DNA from: Mycolicibacterium arenosum
GTDB lineage: Bacteria; Actinomycetota; Actinomycetes; Mycobacteriales; Mycobacteriaceae
Direction: 5' to 3'
Length of the DNA stretch: 64,000 bases
Assembly: GCF_024320865.1 (NCBI RefSeq)
Contig: NZ_JANDBD010000005.1
Location: 310,001-374,000 of the forward strand
This document shows positions 56,418 through 64,000 of the stretch, piece by piece; within the stretch, counting starts at the first letter, position 1, and every line of letters starts with the position of its first letter. Position numbers and translations under genes: made by a program. The notes under the pieces are model-generated. The model made no database searches, was not told where the DNA came from, and was given only the letters and a program-made list of their open reading frames with translations.

Positions 56418-58463
56418 GTGGACTTCCATTCCGCCTACCGGCACGGGTTCGTCCGCGTCGCCGCGTGCACGCACCACACGACGCTGGCCGACCCCGCGGC
56501 CAACGCCGAGTCGATCCTGCGGCTGGCCCGCCGATGCCACGACGACGGCGTCGCCCTGGCGGTGTTCCCCGAGCTGACGTTGTCGGGCTACTCGATCGAC
56601 GACATCCTCCTGCAGGACGGCCTTCTCGACGCTGTCGAGGCGGCGCTGGCGGACCTCGTCGCCGCGTCGCGCGACCTGCTGCCGGTGCTCGTGGTCGGGG
56701 CGCCGCTGCGGTGGCGCAACCGCGTGTACAACACCGCCGTCGTCATCCACCGGGGCGCAGTGCTCGGGGTCGTGCCGAAGTCCTATCTACCGACGTACCG
56801 CGAGTTCTACGAACGCAGGCAGCTCGCGCCGGGCGACGATGTGCGCGGCGCGACCATCGGCATCGGCGGCGTCGACACGCCGTTCGGTTCGGACCTGTTG
56901 TTCGCCGCCCGTGACCTGCCGACGTTCGTCCTGCACGTCGAGATCTGCGAGGACATGTGGGTTCCGGTGCCGCCCAGCGCGGAGGCGGCGCTGGCAGGCG
57001 CGACGGTGCTGGCGAACCTCTCGGGCAGCCCGATCACCATCGGCCGCGCCGACGAGCGCAAGCTGCTCGCCCGGTCGGCGTCGTCGCGGTGCCTGGCGGC
57101 CTATCTCTACGCCGCGGGCGGCGAGGGGGAGTCGACCACCGACCTGGCCTGGGACGGCCAGACCATGATCTACGAGAACGGGGCTCTGCTGGCCGAATCC
57201 GAGCGTTTCCCCAAGGGGGAGCGCCGCTCCGTCGCTGACGTCGACACCGAACTGCTGCGCGCCGAACGTATCCGGATGGGCACGTTCGACGACAACCGGC
57301 GCACCCACTCCGATCGCACCGACGGGTTCCGCCGCGTCGAGTTCGTCGTCGACCCGCCGTCCGGCGACATCGGGCTGCTGCGCGACGTCGAGCGCTTCCC
57401 GTTCGTCCCGTCGGATCCCGAGCGCCTGCAACAGGATTGCTACGAGGCCTACAACATCCAGGTGTCCGGGCTCGAGCAGCGGCTGCGCGCGTTGAACTAC
57501 CCCAAGGTGGTCATCGGGGTCTCCGGGGGGCTGGATTCCACCCACGCCCTCATCGTCGCCGCCCGCGCCATGGACCGCGAAGGGCGACCGCGCAGTGACA
57601 TCCTGGCGTTCACGATGCCCGGTTTCGCCACGGGTGACCGCACCAAGGGCAACGCCGTCGCCCTGGGCGCAGCACTCGGAGTCACCTTCGCCGAGCTGGA
57701 CATTCGGGACACCGCGGCGTTGATGCTCAAGGAGATGGACCACCCGTTCGCGCGCGGCGAGAAGGTCTACGACGTCACGTTCGAGAACGTTCAGGCCGGG
57801 CTGCGGACCGATTACCTGTTCCGGCTGGCGAATCAACGCGGGGGCATCGTACTGGGCACCGGTGATCTCTCGGAGCTCGCGCTGGGCTGGTCCACCTACG
57901 GTGTCGGCGACCAGATGTCGCACTACAACGTGAACGGCGGCGTCCCGAAGACGCTCATCCAGCACCTCATCCGGTGGGTCATCGCGTCGAGGGAGTTCGA
58001 TGACGAGGTGAATCGGACCCTCGCCTCGGTGCTCGACACCGAGATCACGCCCGAACTGGTGCCTGCCGGCGAGGACGAGGAGATTCAGAGCAGCGAGGCG
58101 AAGGTCGGGCCCTATGTGCTGCAGGACTTCTCGCTGTACCAGGTGCTGAGGTACGGGTTCCGGCCGTCGAAGGTGGCGTTTCTGGCCTGGCACGCCTGGC
58201 GGGACGCCGACTACGGTGACTGGCCGACCGGGTACCCCGCCGATAAGCGACCCGCATACTCGCTGAAGGAGATTCGGCACTGGCTCACGGTGTTCGCGCA
58301 GCGTTTCTACTCGTTCAGTCAGTTCAAGCGCTCGGCGCTGCCCAACGGGCCCAAGGTGTCCTCGGGCGGTGCATTGTCGCCGCGGGGCGACTGGCGCGCG
58401 CCGTCGGATATGTCGGCGCGCGTGTGGCTCGAGGAGATCGACCGCGAGATCCCAGAGAGCTGA
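56418..58463 (+). CDS. nadE: glutamine-dependent NAD+ synthetase
   Basis: A 681-residue two-domain enzyme that amidates nicotinate adenine dinucleotide. The N-terminal nitrilase-like glutaminase domain carries the Glu/Lys/Cys triad ([30 protein letters not shown]), and the C-terminal synthetase domain has the P-loop [14 protein letters not shown]. It is very close to M. tuberculosis NadE (Rv2438c) along its whole length. The start is GTG 56418 with no clear ribosome site. Confidence 0.97.
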   Translation: MDFHSAYRHGFVRVAACTHHTTLADPAANAESILRLARRCHDDGVALAVFPELTLSGYSIDDILLQDGLLDAVEAALADLVAASRDLLPVLVVGAPLRWRNRVYNTAVVIHRGAVLGVVPKSYLPTYREFYERRQLAPGDDVRGATIGIGGVDTPFGSDLLFAARDLPTFVLHVEICEDMWVPVPPSAEAALAGATVLANLSGSPITIGRADERKLLARSASSRCLAAYLYAAGGEGESTTDLAWDGQTMIYENGALLAESERFPKGERRSVADVDTELLRAERIRMGTFDDNRRTHSDRTDGFRRVEFVVDPPSGDIGLLRDVERFPFVPSDPERLQQDCYEAYNIQVSGLEQRLRALNYPKVVIGVSGGLDSTHALIVAARAMDREGRPRSDILAFTMPGFATGDRTKGNAVALGAALGVTFAELDIRDTAALMLKEMDHPFARGEKVYDVTFENVQAGLRTDYLFRLANQRGGIVLGTGDLSELALGWSTYGVGDQMSHYNVNGGVPKTLIQHLIRWVIASREFDDEVNRTLASVLDTEITPELVPAGEDEEIQSSEAKVGPYVLQDFSLYQVLRYGFRPSKVAFLAWHAWRDADYGDWPTGYPADKRPAYSLKEIRHWLTVFAQRFYSFSQFKRSALPNGPKVSSGGALSPRGDWRAPSDMSARVWLEEIDREIPES

Positions 58464-58543
58464 CGGCCGCTCCGGATGTGGTCATCGACTCTTTACGAGG
58501 AAACGGGTGGCCGTGATGACCCACTGTGACAGGATCGGCGACT

Positions 58544-59347
58544 GTGCCGGATGGGAATGACCGCGCGCTGCTGTCGACGGCCGCGGGGGTGCCGCTGCAC
58601 CGTCAGATGTTCCTCGTTCTGCATGACGAAATCGTGCGCGGAGTCTTCGAACCGGGCGATTCGCTGCCGACGGAGCAGGCGATGTGCGAACAGTTCGGGG
58701 TGTCCCGCATCACGGTGCGCCGGGCGCTCGCCGATCTCGCCGACGAGGGATTGATCCAGCGCAGGCACGGTGTCGGATCCTTCGTTCTGAACAGCCCGTC
58801 GATCCGGCAGCGCGAGGTCGGCGGCTCCTACATGGACGAACTGCGACAAGTCGAGTTCGCGACCGACGTCGACGTGGTGGAGTTCGGCGTTCGCGGCGCT
58901 TCCAGGGCGGTTGCCGAGGTGCTCGGACCGCGCGATCGAATGCTGTACGTGCTGAGGGTCCGTCGATCTCGCCGCACGGCCGAGCCGCTGATGATCACCG
59001 AGGCGTGGCTACCCGTCGAGCTCGCGGATGTCATCACCGAGGAGGCGCTCGGCGCACGCCCGCTTTATCAACTGCTCGCCGACGCGGGGGTGGAGTTGGA
59101 GCGACTCGACCACGAGTTGACCGCCGAGATCGCGGGCCCGCGGTCGGCCACGCTGCTGGGCACCCCGATCGGGTCGGCCGTCATCCGGGTGAACCGCGTG
59201 GCGTTCGCCGGCGGCACGCCACACCACGTGGTGTCGATGACGTTGTCGCCGAACCGCAGTCGCGTGATCCTCAATCAGACGGCCGACGAGATTCACACGG
59301 GATCCGGGCTCGCGATCGCCCACGACGTGCGCGGCACTGCGACATGA
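58544..59347 (+). CDS. GntR/UTRA-family transcriptional regulator
   Basis: A 267-residue regulator: GntR winged helix (PLHRQMFLVLHDEIVRGVFEPGD, then GVSRITVRRALADLADEGLIQRRHGVGSF read in parts) and a UTRA sensor domain. The start is taken at GTG 58544 with AGGATC upstream; GTG 58526 is an alternative. It stands between nadE and a damaged gene. The ligand and target are unknown; no sugar gene other than rbsK is close. Confidence 0.85.
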   Translation: MPDGNDRALLSTAAGVPLHRQMFLVLHDEIVRGVFEPGDSLPTEQAMCEQFGVSRITVRRALADLADEGLIQRRHGVGSFVLNSPSIRQREVGGSYMDELRQVEFATDVDVVEFGVRGASRAVAEVLGPRDRMLYVLRVRRSRRTAEPLMITEAWLPVELADVITEEALGARPLYQLLADAGVELERLDHELTAEIAGPRSATLLGTPIGSAVIRVNRVAFAGGTPHHVVSMTLSPNRSRVILNQTADEIHTGSGLAIAHDVRGTAT

Positions 59348-59528
59348 GCCCCACTCCCGGAACGTAGCGTCCCACCGACGACAGGTAGGACCGGTACTCG
59401 TCGCCGTGCGTCGCGGTCGGGTAGGGCTCCTCGACCACCCGGACCTGTAGTTCGATCGTCGCGACGAGAAACACGAACCCCGCGACGGCGACGACGTTCG
59501 AGGCACGGGGTCTGGAGATGGCTGACGT
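59345..59528 (-). pseudogene. C-terminal remnant of an isoprenylcysteine methyltransferase-like gene
   Basis: On the minus strand a reading frame right after the enoyl-CoA hydratase stop encodes VVAVAGFVFLVATIELQ and then VRVVEEPYPTATHGDEYRSY and VGRYVPGVG. That is the last helix and the conserved end of ICMT/NnrU-like membrane methyltransferases. There is no start codon in front and the N-terminal two thirds are gone; at the other end it runs into the converging GntR gene. A deletion remnant is the best reading. Confidence 0.6.
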
Positions 59529-60353
59529 CTAGAGCCGGCCCTCGGTGCGCAGCTCCGGGTGCACCCAGTCGGGTGAGCGTCGTTCCTTGAACGCGACGAA
59601 GCCCTCGACCGCCTCGGGCCCGGTGTACGACGCCTTCATGCCGATCCGGTCGTAGAGCCCCAGGTAGTTGTCGAGGCTCGACTTGACCACCAGGCGCGCT
59701 TTGGGCGCCGTCCGGCAGCACTGCGCCAGCACCTCCCTAGCCGCGGACAGCACCTCGTCGTGCGGGACCACGCGGGCCACCATGCCCCAGTCCAGCGCCT
59801 CCTGAGCCGACAGCACCCGGCCGGTGAACATCAGGTCGCGGGTCCGGACCGGGCCGATTATGCGCGCCAGCATCTGGCTGTAGTAGGTGTCGGCGATGCC
59901 GCGGTAGAGCTCCGGCACCCGGAAGGTGGCGCGGTCGCTCACCACCGCTATGTCGCTGCACATCGCGATCTGCAGTCCGCCGCCCTGGCAGAGGCCGTTG
60001 ACCGCCGATACCACCGGCTTGGCGGACTGGCGCAGAATCTCGAACGGGGTCGCGTCGGTCGACATGGCGCGCAACCCCTTCCAGTCGTCGACGCCGTTTC
60101 CGCCACCCAGATCGCCGCCCGGCGCGAACACGTCACCCGTCCCGGTGATCAGCAGGCCGGCCAGGTCCGGATCCGATTCGACGAGGCTGACCGCGTAGCG
60201 GATGCCGAAGTACATGGCCCCGGTCATCGCGTTGCGGGCTTCGGGGCGGTCGAGTGTGCACACGCCGAACGCTCCTTCGCGGGTGAACCGCAGGAACGGG
60301 GTGCCGAGCCAGTCGCCGTCGGGCGGGCGTGGCGAGCTCTCGGTGTCGGACAT
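59529..60353 (-). CDS. enoyl-CoA hydratase/isomerase family protein
   Basis: A 274-residue crotonase-fold protein. The oxyanion-hole segments are TLDRPEARNAMTGAM and VNGLCQGGGLQIAMCSD; the APGGDLGG stretch replaces the more usual A-F-S-A-G-x-D. The catalytic Glu positions read VPELYRGIADTYYS. GGAG precedes the ATG by 4 bases. It follows rbsK after 7 nt. It could act in fatty-acid or aromatic acid oxidation; the substrate is unknown. Confidence 0.85.
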   Translation of the reverse strand: MSDTESSPRPPDGDWLGTPFLRFTREGAFGVCTLDRPEARNAMTGAMYFGIRYAVSLVESDPDLAGLLITGTGDVFAPGGDLGGGNGVDDWKGLRAMSTDATPFEILRQSAKPVVSAVNGLCQGGGLQIAMCSDIAVVSDRATFRVPELYRGIADTYYSQMLARIIGPVRTRDLMFTGRVLSAQEALDWGMVARVVPHDEVLSAAREVLAQCCRTAPKARLVVKSSLDNYLGLYDRIGMKASYTGPEAVEGFVAFKERRSPDWVHPELRTEGRL

Positions 60354-60360
60354 GGAACTC

Positions 60361-61251
60361 CTAACTCTCTGAGGTCGTCTCGGTTGCCAGCACGTCGTCG
60401 ATCGCCTCCGCGGTGGGCGCGCAGTCGCCCGCTCCCGCCACCAGGGTGGCGAGCGCACCCGCGGCGCAGGCTCGGCGCAGCGCCACGTCCGGGCCGGAAA
60501 GCCAGTGCGTCGCAAGCACTCCCGCGAACACGTCGCCAGCGCCGGTGCTGTCGACGGGTTCGACCGCGGGGGACGGGACCGAGACGGAGCGGCCGCCACC
60601 GGCGTACCGGGCGCCGCGCGCGCCGAGCGTCGTCACCAGATGCGGCACCGGCCAGCGCCAGTGCGCGGCCTCGTCCTCGTTCACCACGACGACGTCGGCG
60701 ACCGCGGCGAGGTCCTCCAGCGCTCCGGCCCCGGACTGCGCGGGCGACGCGTTCACGATGACGACCGTGCCGGACTCGCCGGCGACCCGTGCCGCGGCGA
60801 CCGCGGTGTCGAGCGGGATCTCCAGTTGCAGCAGAAGCACGTCGGCGCCCGCCACCGCGGCACGGGCAGCGGCGGACGTCATGGTCAGGTGGGCGTTGGC
60901 GCCCGGTGCGACGACGATCGAGTTCTCGCCCTCGGAGTCGACGACGATCACCGCGGATCCGCTGGCGACCGGCGCGGTCACCACGCTCGCGACGTCGACG
61001 CCGTTGCCGGTCAGGTGCGCCCTGAGGTGGACCGCCGCCGCGTCGTCGCCGAGTGCGGCGACGAGGTGCACCGATGCGCCCGCGCGCGCAGCCGCGACCG
61101 CCTGGTTGCCCCCCTTGCCGCCGGGCGCCGTGGCGACCCCCGACGCGAGCACGGTCTGCCCCGGCCGCGGCAACTCGGCCACGGTGTAGGAGTGGTCGAG
61201 GTTGACACTGCCGACGACGCACACCGCCGTCGGCTTCGTCTGCACCCACAT
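60361..61251 (-). CDS. rbsK: ribokinase
   Basis: A 296-residue PfkB-family kinase that phosphorylates ribose at C5. The N-terminal signature TAPGGKGGNQAVAAARAG with NLDHSY and the C-terminal motif DSTGAGDVFAGVLA are classic for ribokinase. Gene order (nadE, rbsK, proA) matches Rv2436. No ribose transporter genes adjoin it. It is followed by the enoyl-CoA hydratase gene in the same direction. Confidence 0.9.
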   Translation of the reverse strand: MWVQTKPTAVCVVGSVNLDHSYTVAELPRPGQTVLASGVATAPGGKGGNQAVAAARAGASVHLVAALGDDAAAVHLRAHLTGNGVDVASVVTAPVASGSAVIVVDSEGENSIVVAPGANAHLTMTSAAARAAVAGADVLLLQLEIPLDTAVAAARVAGESGTVVIVNASPAQSGAGALEDLAAVADVVVVNEDEAAHWRWPVPHLVTTLGARGARYAGGGRSVSVPSPAVEPVDSTGAGDVFAGVLATHWLSGPDVALRRACAAGALATLVAGAGDCAPTAEAIDDVLATETTSES

Positions 61252-61289
61252 ACCGTAGCCCCAACGGGACCGCGGGCGTGGAACCTCGT

Positions 61290-61295
61290 TAAGCT
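61290..61295 (+). promoter_or_regulatory. -10 box of a leaderless proA transcript
   Basis: TAAGCT (TANNNT) ends 6 nt before the proA ATG and there is no ribosome site between. The layout equals that of valS. Confidence 0.5.
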
Positions 61296-61301
61296 GGCCT
61301 A

Positions 61302-62549
61302 ATGAGTGCGCAGGTGACTGTTGACGTCGAGCTCCGCGAGCAGGTGCATACCGCAGCCCGCCGCGCGCGGGTCGCCGCCCGCGAGCTCGGCACGCTCAGC
61401 ACCGCGACGAAGAATCGGGCGCTGCACGCGGCGGCCGACGCGGTGCTGGCCCACGTCCACGAGGTGCTGGCCGCCAACGCCGAGGATCTCGACACCGCCC
61501 GCGCGGCCGGCACCCCCGAGGCCATGCTCGACCGGCTCGCGCTCAACCCCAATCGGGTCGACGGCATCGCGGCGGGGCTGCGCCAGGTGGCCGGCCTGCC
61601 CGACCCGGTGGGCGAGGTGCTGCGCGGCAGCACACTGCCCAACGGCCTGCAGATCCGCCAGCAGCGGGTGCCCCTCGGCGTCGTGGGCATGGTCTACGAG
61701 GGCAGGCCCAACGTCACCGTCGATGCCTTCGGCCTCACGCTGAAGTCGGGAAACGCCGTGCTGCTGCGCGGGAGTTCCTCGGCGGCGCGCTCCAATGCCG
61801 CCCTGGTGACCGCGCTGCGCTCGGCGCTGGTGGCCGAGGGGCTACCCGCCGACGCCGTGCAGCTACTGCCCAGCGCGGACCGCGCCAGCGTCACGCATCT
61901 GATCCAGGCGCGCGGGCTCGTCGACGTGGTGATCCCCCGCGGCGGAGCCGGCCTGATCGACGCCGTCGTCAGGGATGCCACCGTGCCCACGATCGAGACC
62001 GGCGTCGGCAACTGCCACGTCTACGTGCACGCGGCAGCCGATCTCGACCTTGCCGAGCGGATCCTGTTGAACTCCAAGACCCGTCGGCCGAGCGTGTGCA
62101 ACGCCGCCGAGTCGCTGCTTGTGGACGCCGCCATCGCCGAGCACGCCGTGCCGAGGCTGCTCGGCGCCCTCACCGACGCCGGGGTGACCGTGCACCTCGA
62201 TCCGTCGGAGGAGGAGTTGCGCGCCGAATTCCTCTCGATGGACATCGCGGTGGCCGTCGTCGCCGGTATCGACGCCGCGATCGCCCACGTGAACGAGTAC
62301 GGCACCGGTCACACCGAAGCCATCGTGACCGCGGATCTCGATGCCGCCCAACGCTTCACCGCCCGCGTCGACGCCGCCGCGGTGATGGTCAACGCCTCCA
62401 CGGCGTTCACCGACGGCGAGCAGTTCGGGTTCGGTGCCGAAATCGGCATCTCCACCCAGAAACTGCACGCCCGCGGCCCGATGGGGCTACCCGAACTGAC
62501 CTCGACCAAATGGATCGTGTGGGGCGACGGCCAGACCCGTCCCGCCTGA
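61302..62549 (+). CDS. proA: glutamate-5-semialdehyde dehydrogenase
   Basis: A 415-residue ALDH-like enzyme that reduces glutamyl-5-phosphate to the semialdehyde in proline synthesis. Motifs [29 protein letters not shown], and the catalytic Cys in [15 protein letters not shown] are present, with [19 protein letters not shown] at the end. It lacks its kinase partner next door (proB is at 52437). Confidence 0.96.
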   Translation: MSAQVTVDVELREQVHTAARRARVAARELGTLSTATKNRALHAAADAVLAHVHEVLAANAEDLDTARAAGTPEAMLDRLALNPNRVDGIAAGLRQVAGLPDPVGEVLRGSTLPNGLQIRQQRVPLGVVGMVYEGRPNVTVDAFGLTLKSGNAVLLRGSSSAARSNAALVTALRSALVAEGLPADAVQLLPSADRASVTHLIQARGLVDVVIPRGGAGLIDAVVRDATVPTIETGVGNCHVYVHAAADLDLAERILLNSKTRRPSVCNAAESLLVDAAIAEHAVPRLLGALTDAGVTVHLDPSEEELRAEFLSMDIAVAVVAGIDAAIAHVNEYGTGHTEAIVTADLDAAQRFTARVDAAAVMVNASTAFTDGEQFGFGAEIGISTQKLHARGPMGLPELTSTKWIVWGDGQTRPA

Positions 62550-62567
62550 CAGGAGATGACACAACAC

Positions 62568-63470
62568 ATGAGCGTCCCCGCACGCCCGGCTCCGCTGTTC
62601 GCCGACATCGACGATGTCGCGAACAAGCTCGCCGAAACCGGATACCTGCCCGACACAGCCACCGCCACAGCGGTTTTCCTCGCCGACCGGCTGGGCAAGC
62701 CGCTGCTGGTCGAAGGGCCCGCGGGGGTCGGCAAGACCGAGCTCGCCCGCGCTGTCGCGCAGTGCACGGGGTCGGAGCTCGTCCGGCTGCAGTGCTACGA
62801 GGGTGTCGACGAGGCCCGTGCCCTCTACGAGTGGAACCATGCCAAGCAGATCCTGCGGATTCAAGCGGGCTCCGGCTCGATTGCCGGCTCCGCCGGCGGT
62901 GGCGACTGGGATCAGACGAAGATGGACGTCTTCAGCGAGGAGTTCCTGCTGACGCGTCCGCTGTTGACGGCGATCCGCCGGACCGATCCCACGGTGCTGT
63001 TGATCGACGAGACCGACAAGGCCGACATCGAGATCGAGGGTCTGCTGCTCGAGGTGCTGTCCGACTTCGCGGTCACCGTGCCGGAACTCGGCACCATCAA
63101 GGCCTCCCAGACGCCGTTCGTGCTGCTGACGTCGAACGCGACCCGCGAACTGTCCGAGGCGCTCAAGCGTCGTTGCCTGTTCCTGCACATCGACTTCCCC
63201 GACCCGGATCTCGAGCGCCGCATTCTGCTGTCGCGCGTGCCCGAACTGCCGGAGACGCTGGCCGAGGAGATCGTTCGGATCATCGGCGTGCTGCGCGGGA
63301 TGCAACTCAAGAAGGTGCCGTCGGTGGCCGAGACCATCGACTGGGGCCGTACGGTGCTGGCGCTGGGAATGGACACCATCGACGACAAGACGATCGCCGC
63401 GACGCTGGGCGTCGTCCTCAAGCACCAGTCCGACCAAACCCGCGCTGCGGGCGAGCTCCGGCTGAACTAG
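62568..63470 (+). CDS. MoxR-family AAA+ ATPase
   Basis: A 300-residue chaperone-type ATPase. Walker A is GPAGVGKTELA, Walker B is VLLIDETDKAD, sensor 1 LTSNATRELSEAL, and a C-terminal lid domain follows. ATG 62568 (MSVPARPAP) is preferred because AGGAG sits upstream; ATG 62556 would overlap that site. With the VWA protein encoded next it forms the MoxR-CoxE-type pair found in metal cofactor assembly or oxidoreductase maturation (Rv2426c-Rv2425c by gene order). Confidence 0.9.
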   Translation: MSVPARPAPLFADIDDVANKLAETGYLPDTATATAVFLADRLGKPLLVEGPAGVGKTELARAVAQCTGSELVRLQCYEGVDEARALYEWNHAKQILRIQAGSGSIAGSAGGGDWDQTKMDVFSEEFLLTRPLLTAIRRTDPTVLLIDETDKADIEIEGLLLEVLSDFAVTVPELGTIKASQTPFVLLTSNATRELSEALKRRCLFLHIDFPDPDLERRILLSRVPELPETLAEEIVRIIGVLRGMQLKKVPSVAETIDWGRTVLALGMDTIDDKTIAATLGVVLKHQSDQTRAAGELRLN

Positions 63471-63480
63471 GAGGTCGATG

Positions 63481-64000
63481 ATGGTCGCCCGACGCACCAG
63501 ACCACCGCAACCGCTTGCACCCCACGGCATTCCGGGGCACCTGGTGGAGTTCGTGGAGGCCCTGCGCGGCGTCGGCATCAACGTCGGCCCGTCGGAGACG
63601 GTGGACGCGGGCAAGGTGATGACCGTCGTCGGACTCGGTGACCGTGAGGTGCTGCGGGAGGGGTTGGCCTGCGCGGTGCTGCGGCGCGCCGACCACCGCG
63701 AGACCTACGACGCGATGTTCGACCTCTGGTGGCCGGCCGCGCTGGGGGACCGCACCGTCGTCGACGACGAGGACGCCGACGGCGGCAGCGCACCGGACGG
63801 GTTGCCGCCCCAGGACGTCGACGCGATGCGCGAAGCGCTGCTGCAGATGCTCGAGAACAACCCCGAACTCGGTGAGATGGACCCCCGGCTGGCGGCGATG
63901 ATCGCGCAGATCGTCGAGTCGTTCGGCCGGTACAACTCCAGTCGCGGACCGTCGTACTCGTCCTACCAGGCGCTCAAGGCCATGGCGCTCGACGAACTCG
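63481..64000 (+). CDS. VWA-domain (CoxE-like) protein, N-terminal part
   Basis: The first 173 residues of a von Willebrand A (CoxE-like) protein; the MIDAS-bearing VWA domain lies beyond the window. It begins MVARRTRPPQPLAPHGIPG and shows LVEFVEALRGVGINVGPSE and the AMFDLWWPAALG stretch typical of this family. AGGAGG lies 6 bp before ATG 63481; another ATG directly precedes it. It works with the MoxR ATPase encoded 10 nt upstream. Confidence 0.85.
   Translation, partial: MVARRTRPPQPLAPHGIPGHLVEFVEALRGVGINVGPSETVDAGKVMTVVGLGDREVLREGLACAVLRRADHRETYDAMFDLWWPAALGDRTVVDDEDADGGSAPDGLPPQDVDAMREALLQMLENNPELGEMDPRLAAMIAQIVESFGRYNSSRGPSYSSYQALKAMALDEL

Overview
The window is high-GC DNA from a mycobacterium, most likely a fast-growing Mycolicibacterium. 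This rests on dense, often 4-bp-overlapping ORFs with many GTG starts, TANNNT -10 boxes placed just before start codons (leaderless genes), rpf genes, and a gene order that from memory matches the M. tuberculosis block Rv2455c-Rv2425c: korA-korB-mobA, rpfE, a saccharopine-dehydrogenase-like gene, valS-folC-DUF4233-ndk-rne-rplU-rpmA-obg-proB, nadE, rbsK, proA, moxR-VWA. Large accessory blocks interrupt that backbone.

Layout. 1-2305: a partial fatty acyl-AMP/CoA ligase and an MFS drug exporter. 2401-25170: a carbohydrate island centred on myo-inositol. A minus-strand operon, iolC-(Cgl0159-type aldolase)-iolB-iolD-iolE-iolG-iolH-iolA, runs from 11500 down to 2401 and faces an IolR-like GntR regulator. 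Next come a LacI-controlled dehydrogenase/isomerase pair, an ABC sugar importer whose promoter carries the same palindrome as the iol promoter, an SRPBCC protein, and a four-gene overlapping operon (PhyH dioxygenase, IolG-like dehydrogenase, IolE-like dehydratase, second dehydrogenase) facing a second LacI regulator and a PfkB kinase. 25508-29116: the 2-oxoglutarate:ferredoxin oxidoreductase genes korAB and mobA.

29117-31107: a relatively AT-rich intergenic region, a hairpin-rich leader and two tandem resuscitation-promoting factor genes (RpfE-like, RpfC-like). 31091-39969: an accessory block absent from the M. tuberculosis order as I remember it. It holds a VOC protein, an FAD monooxygenase, a thioesterase, an HxlR regulator, dimethylamine monooxygenase genes dmmABC, a converging amt gene with a small membrane protein, and an S9 peptidase. 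GlnR-like boxes precede both dmmA and amt, which suggests joint control by nitrogen limitation.

40007-53543 is the conserved housekeeping run through valS, rne, the L21/L27 ribosomal proteins, obg and proB. 53592-64000 carries a TetR/cytochrome P450 pair with a clear operator, a class II sirtuin, nadE, a GntR regulator, a remnant of an isoprenylcysteine methyltransferase-like gene, an enoyl-CoA hydratase, rbsK, proA, a MoxR ATPase and the start of a VWA protein. No tRNA, rRNA, CRISPR array, IS element or prophage was seen.
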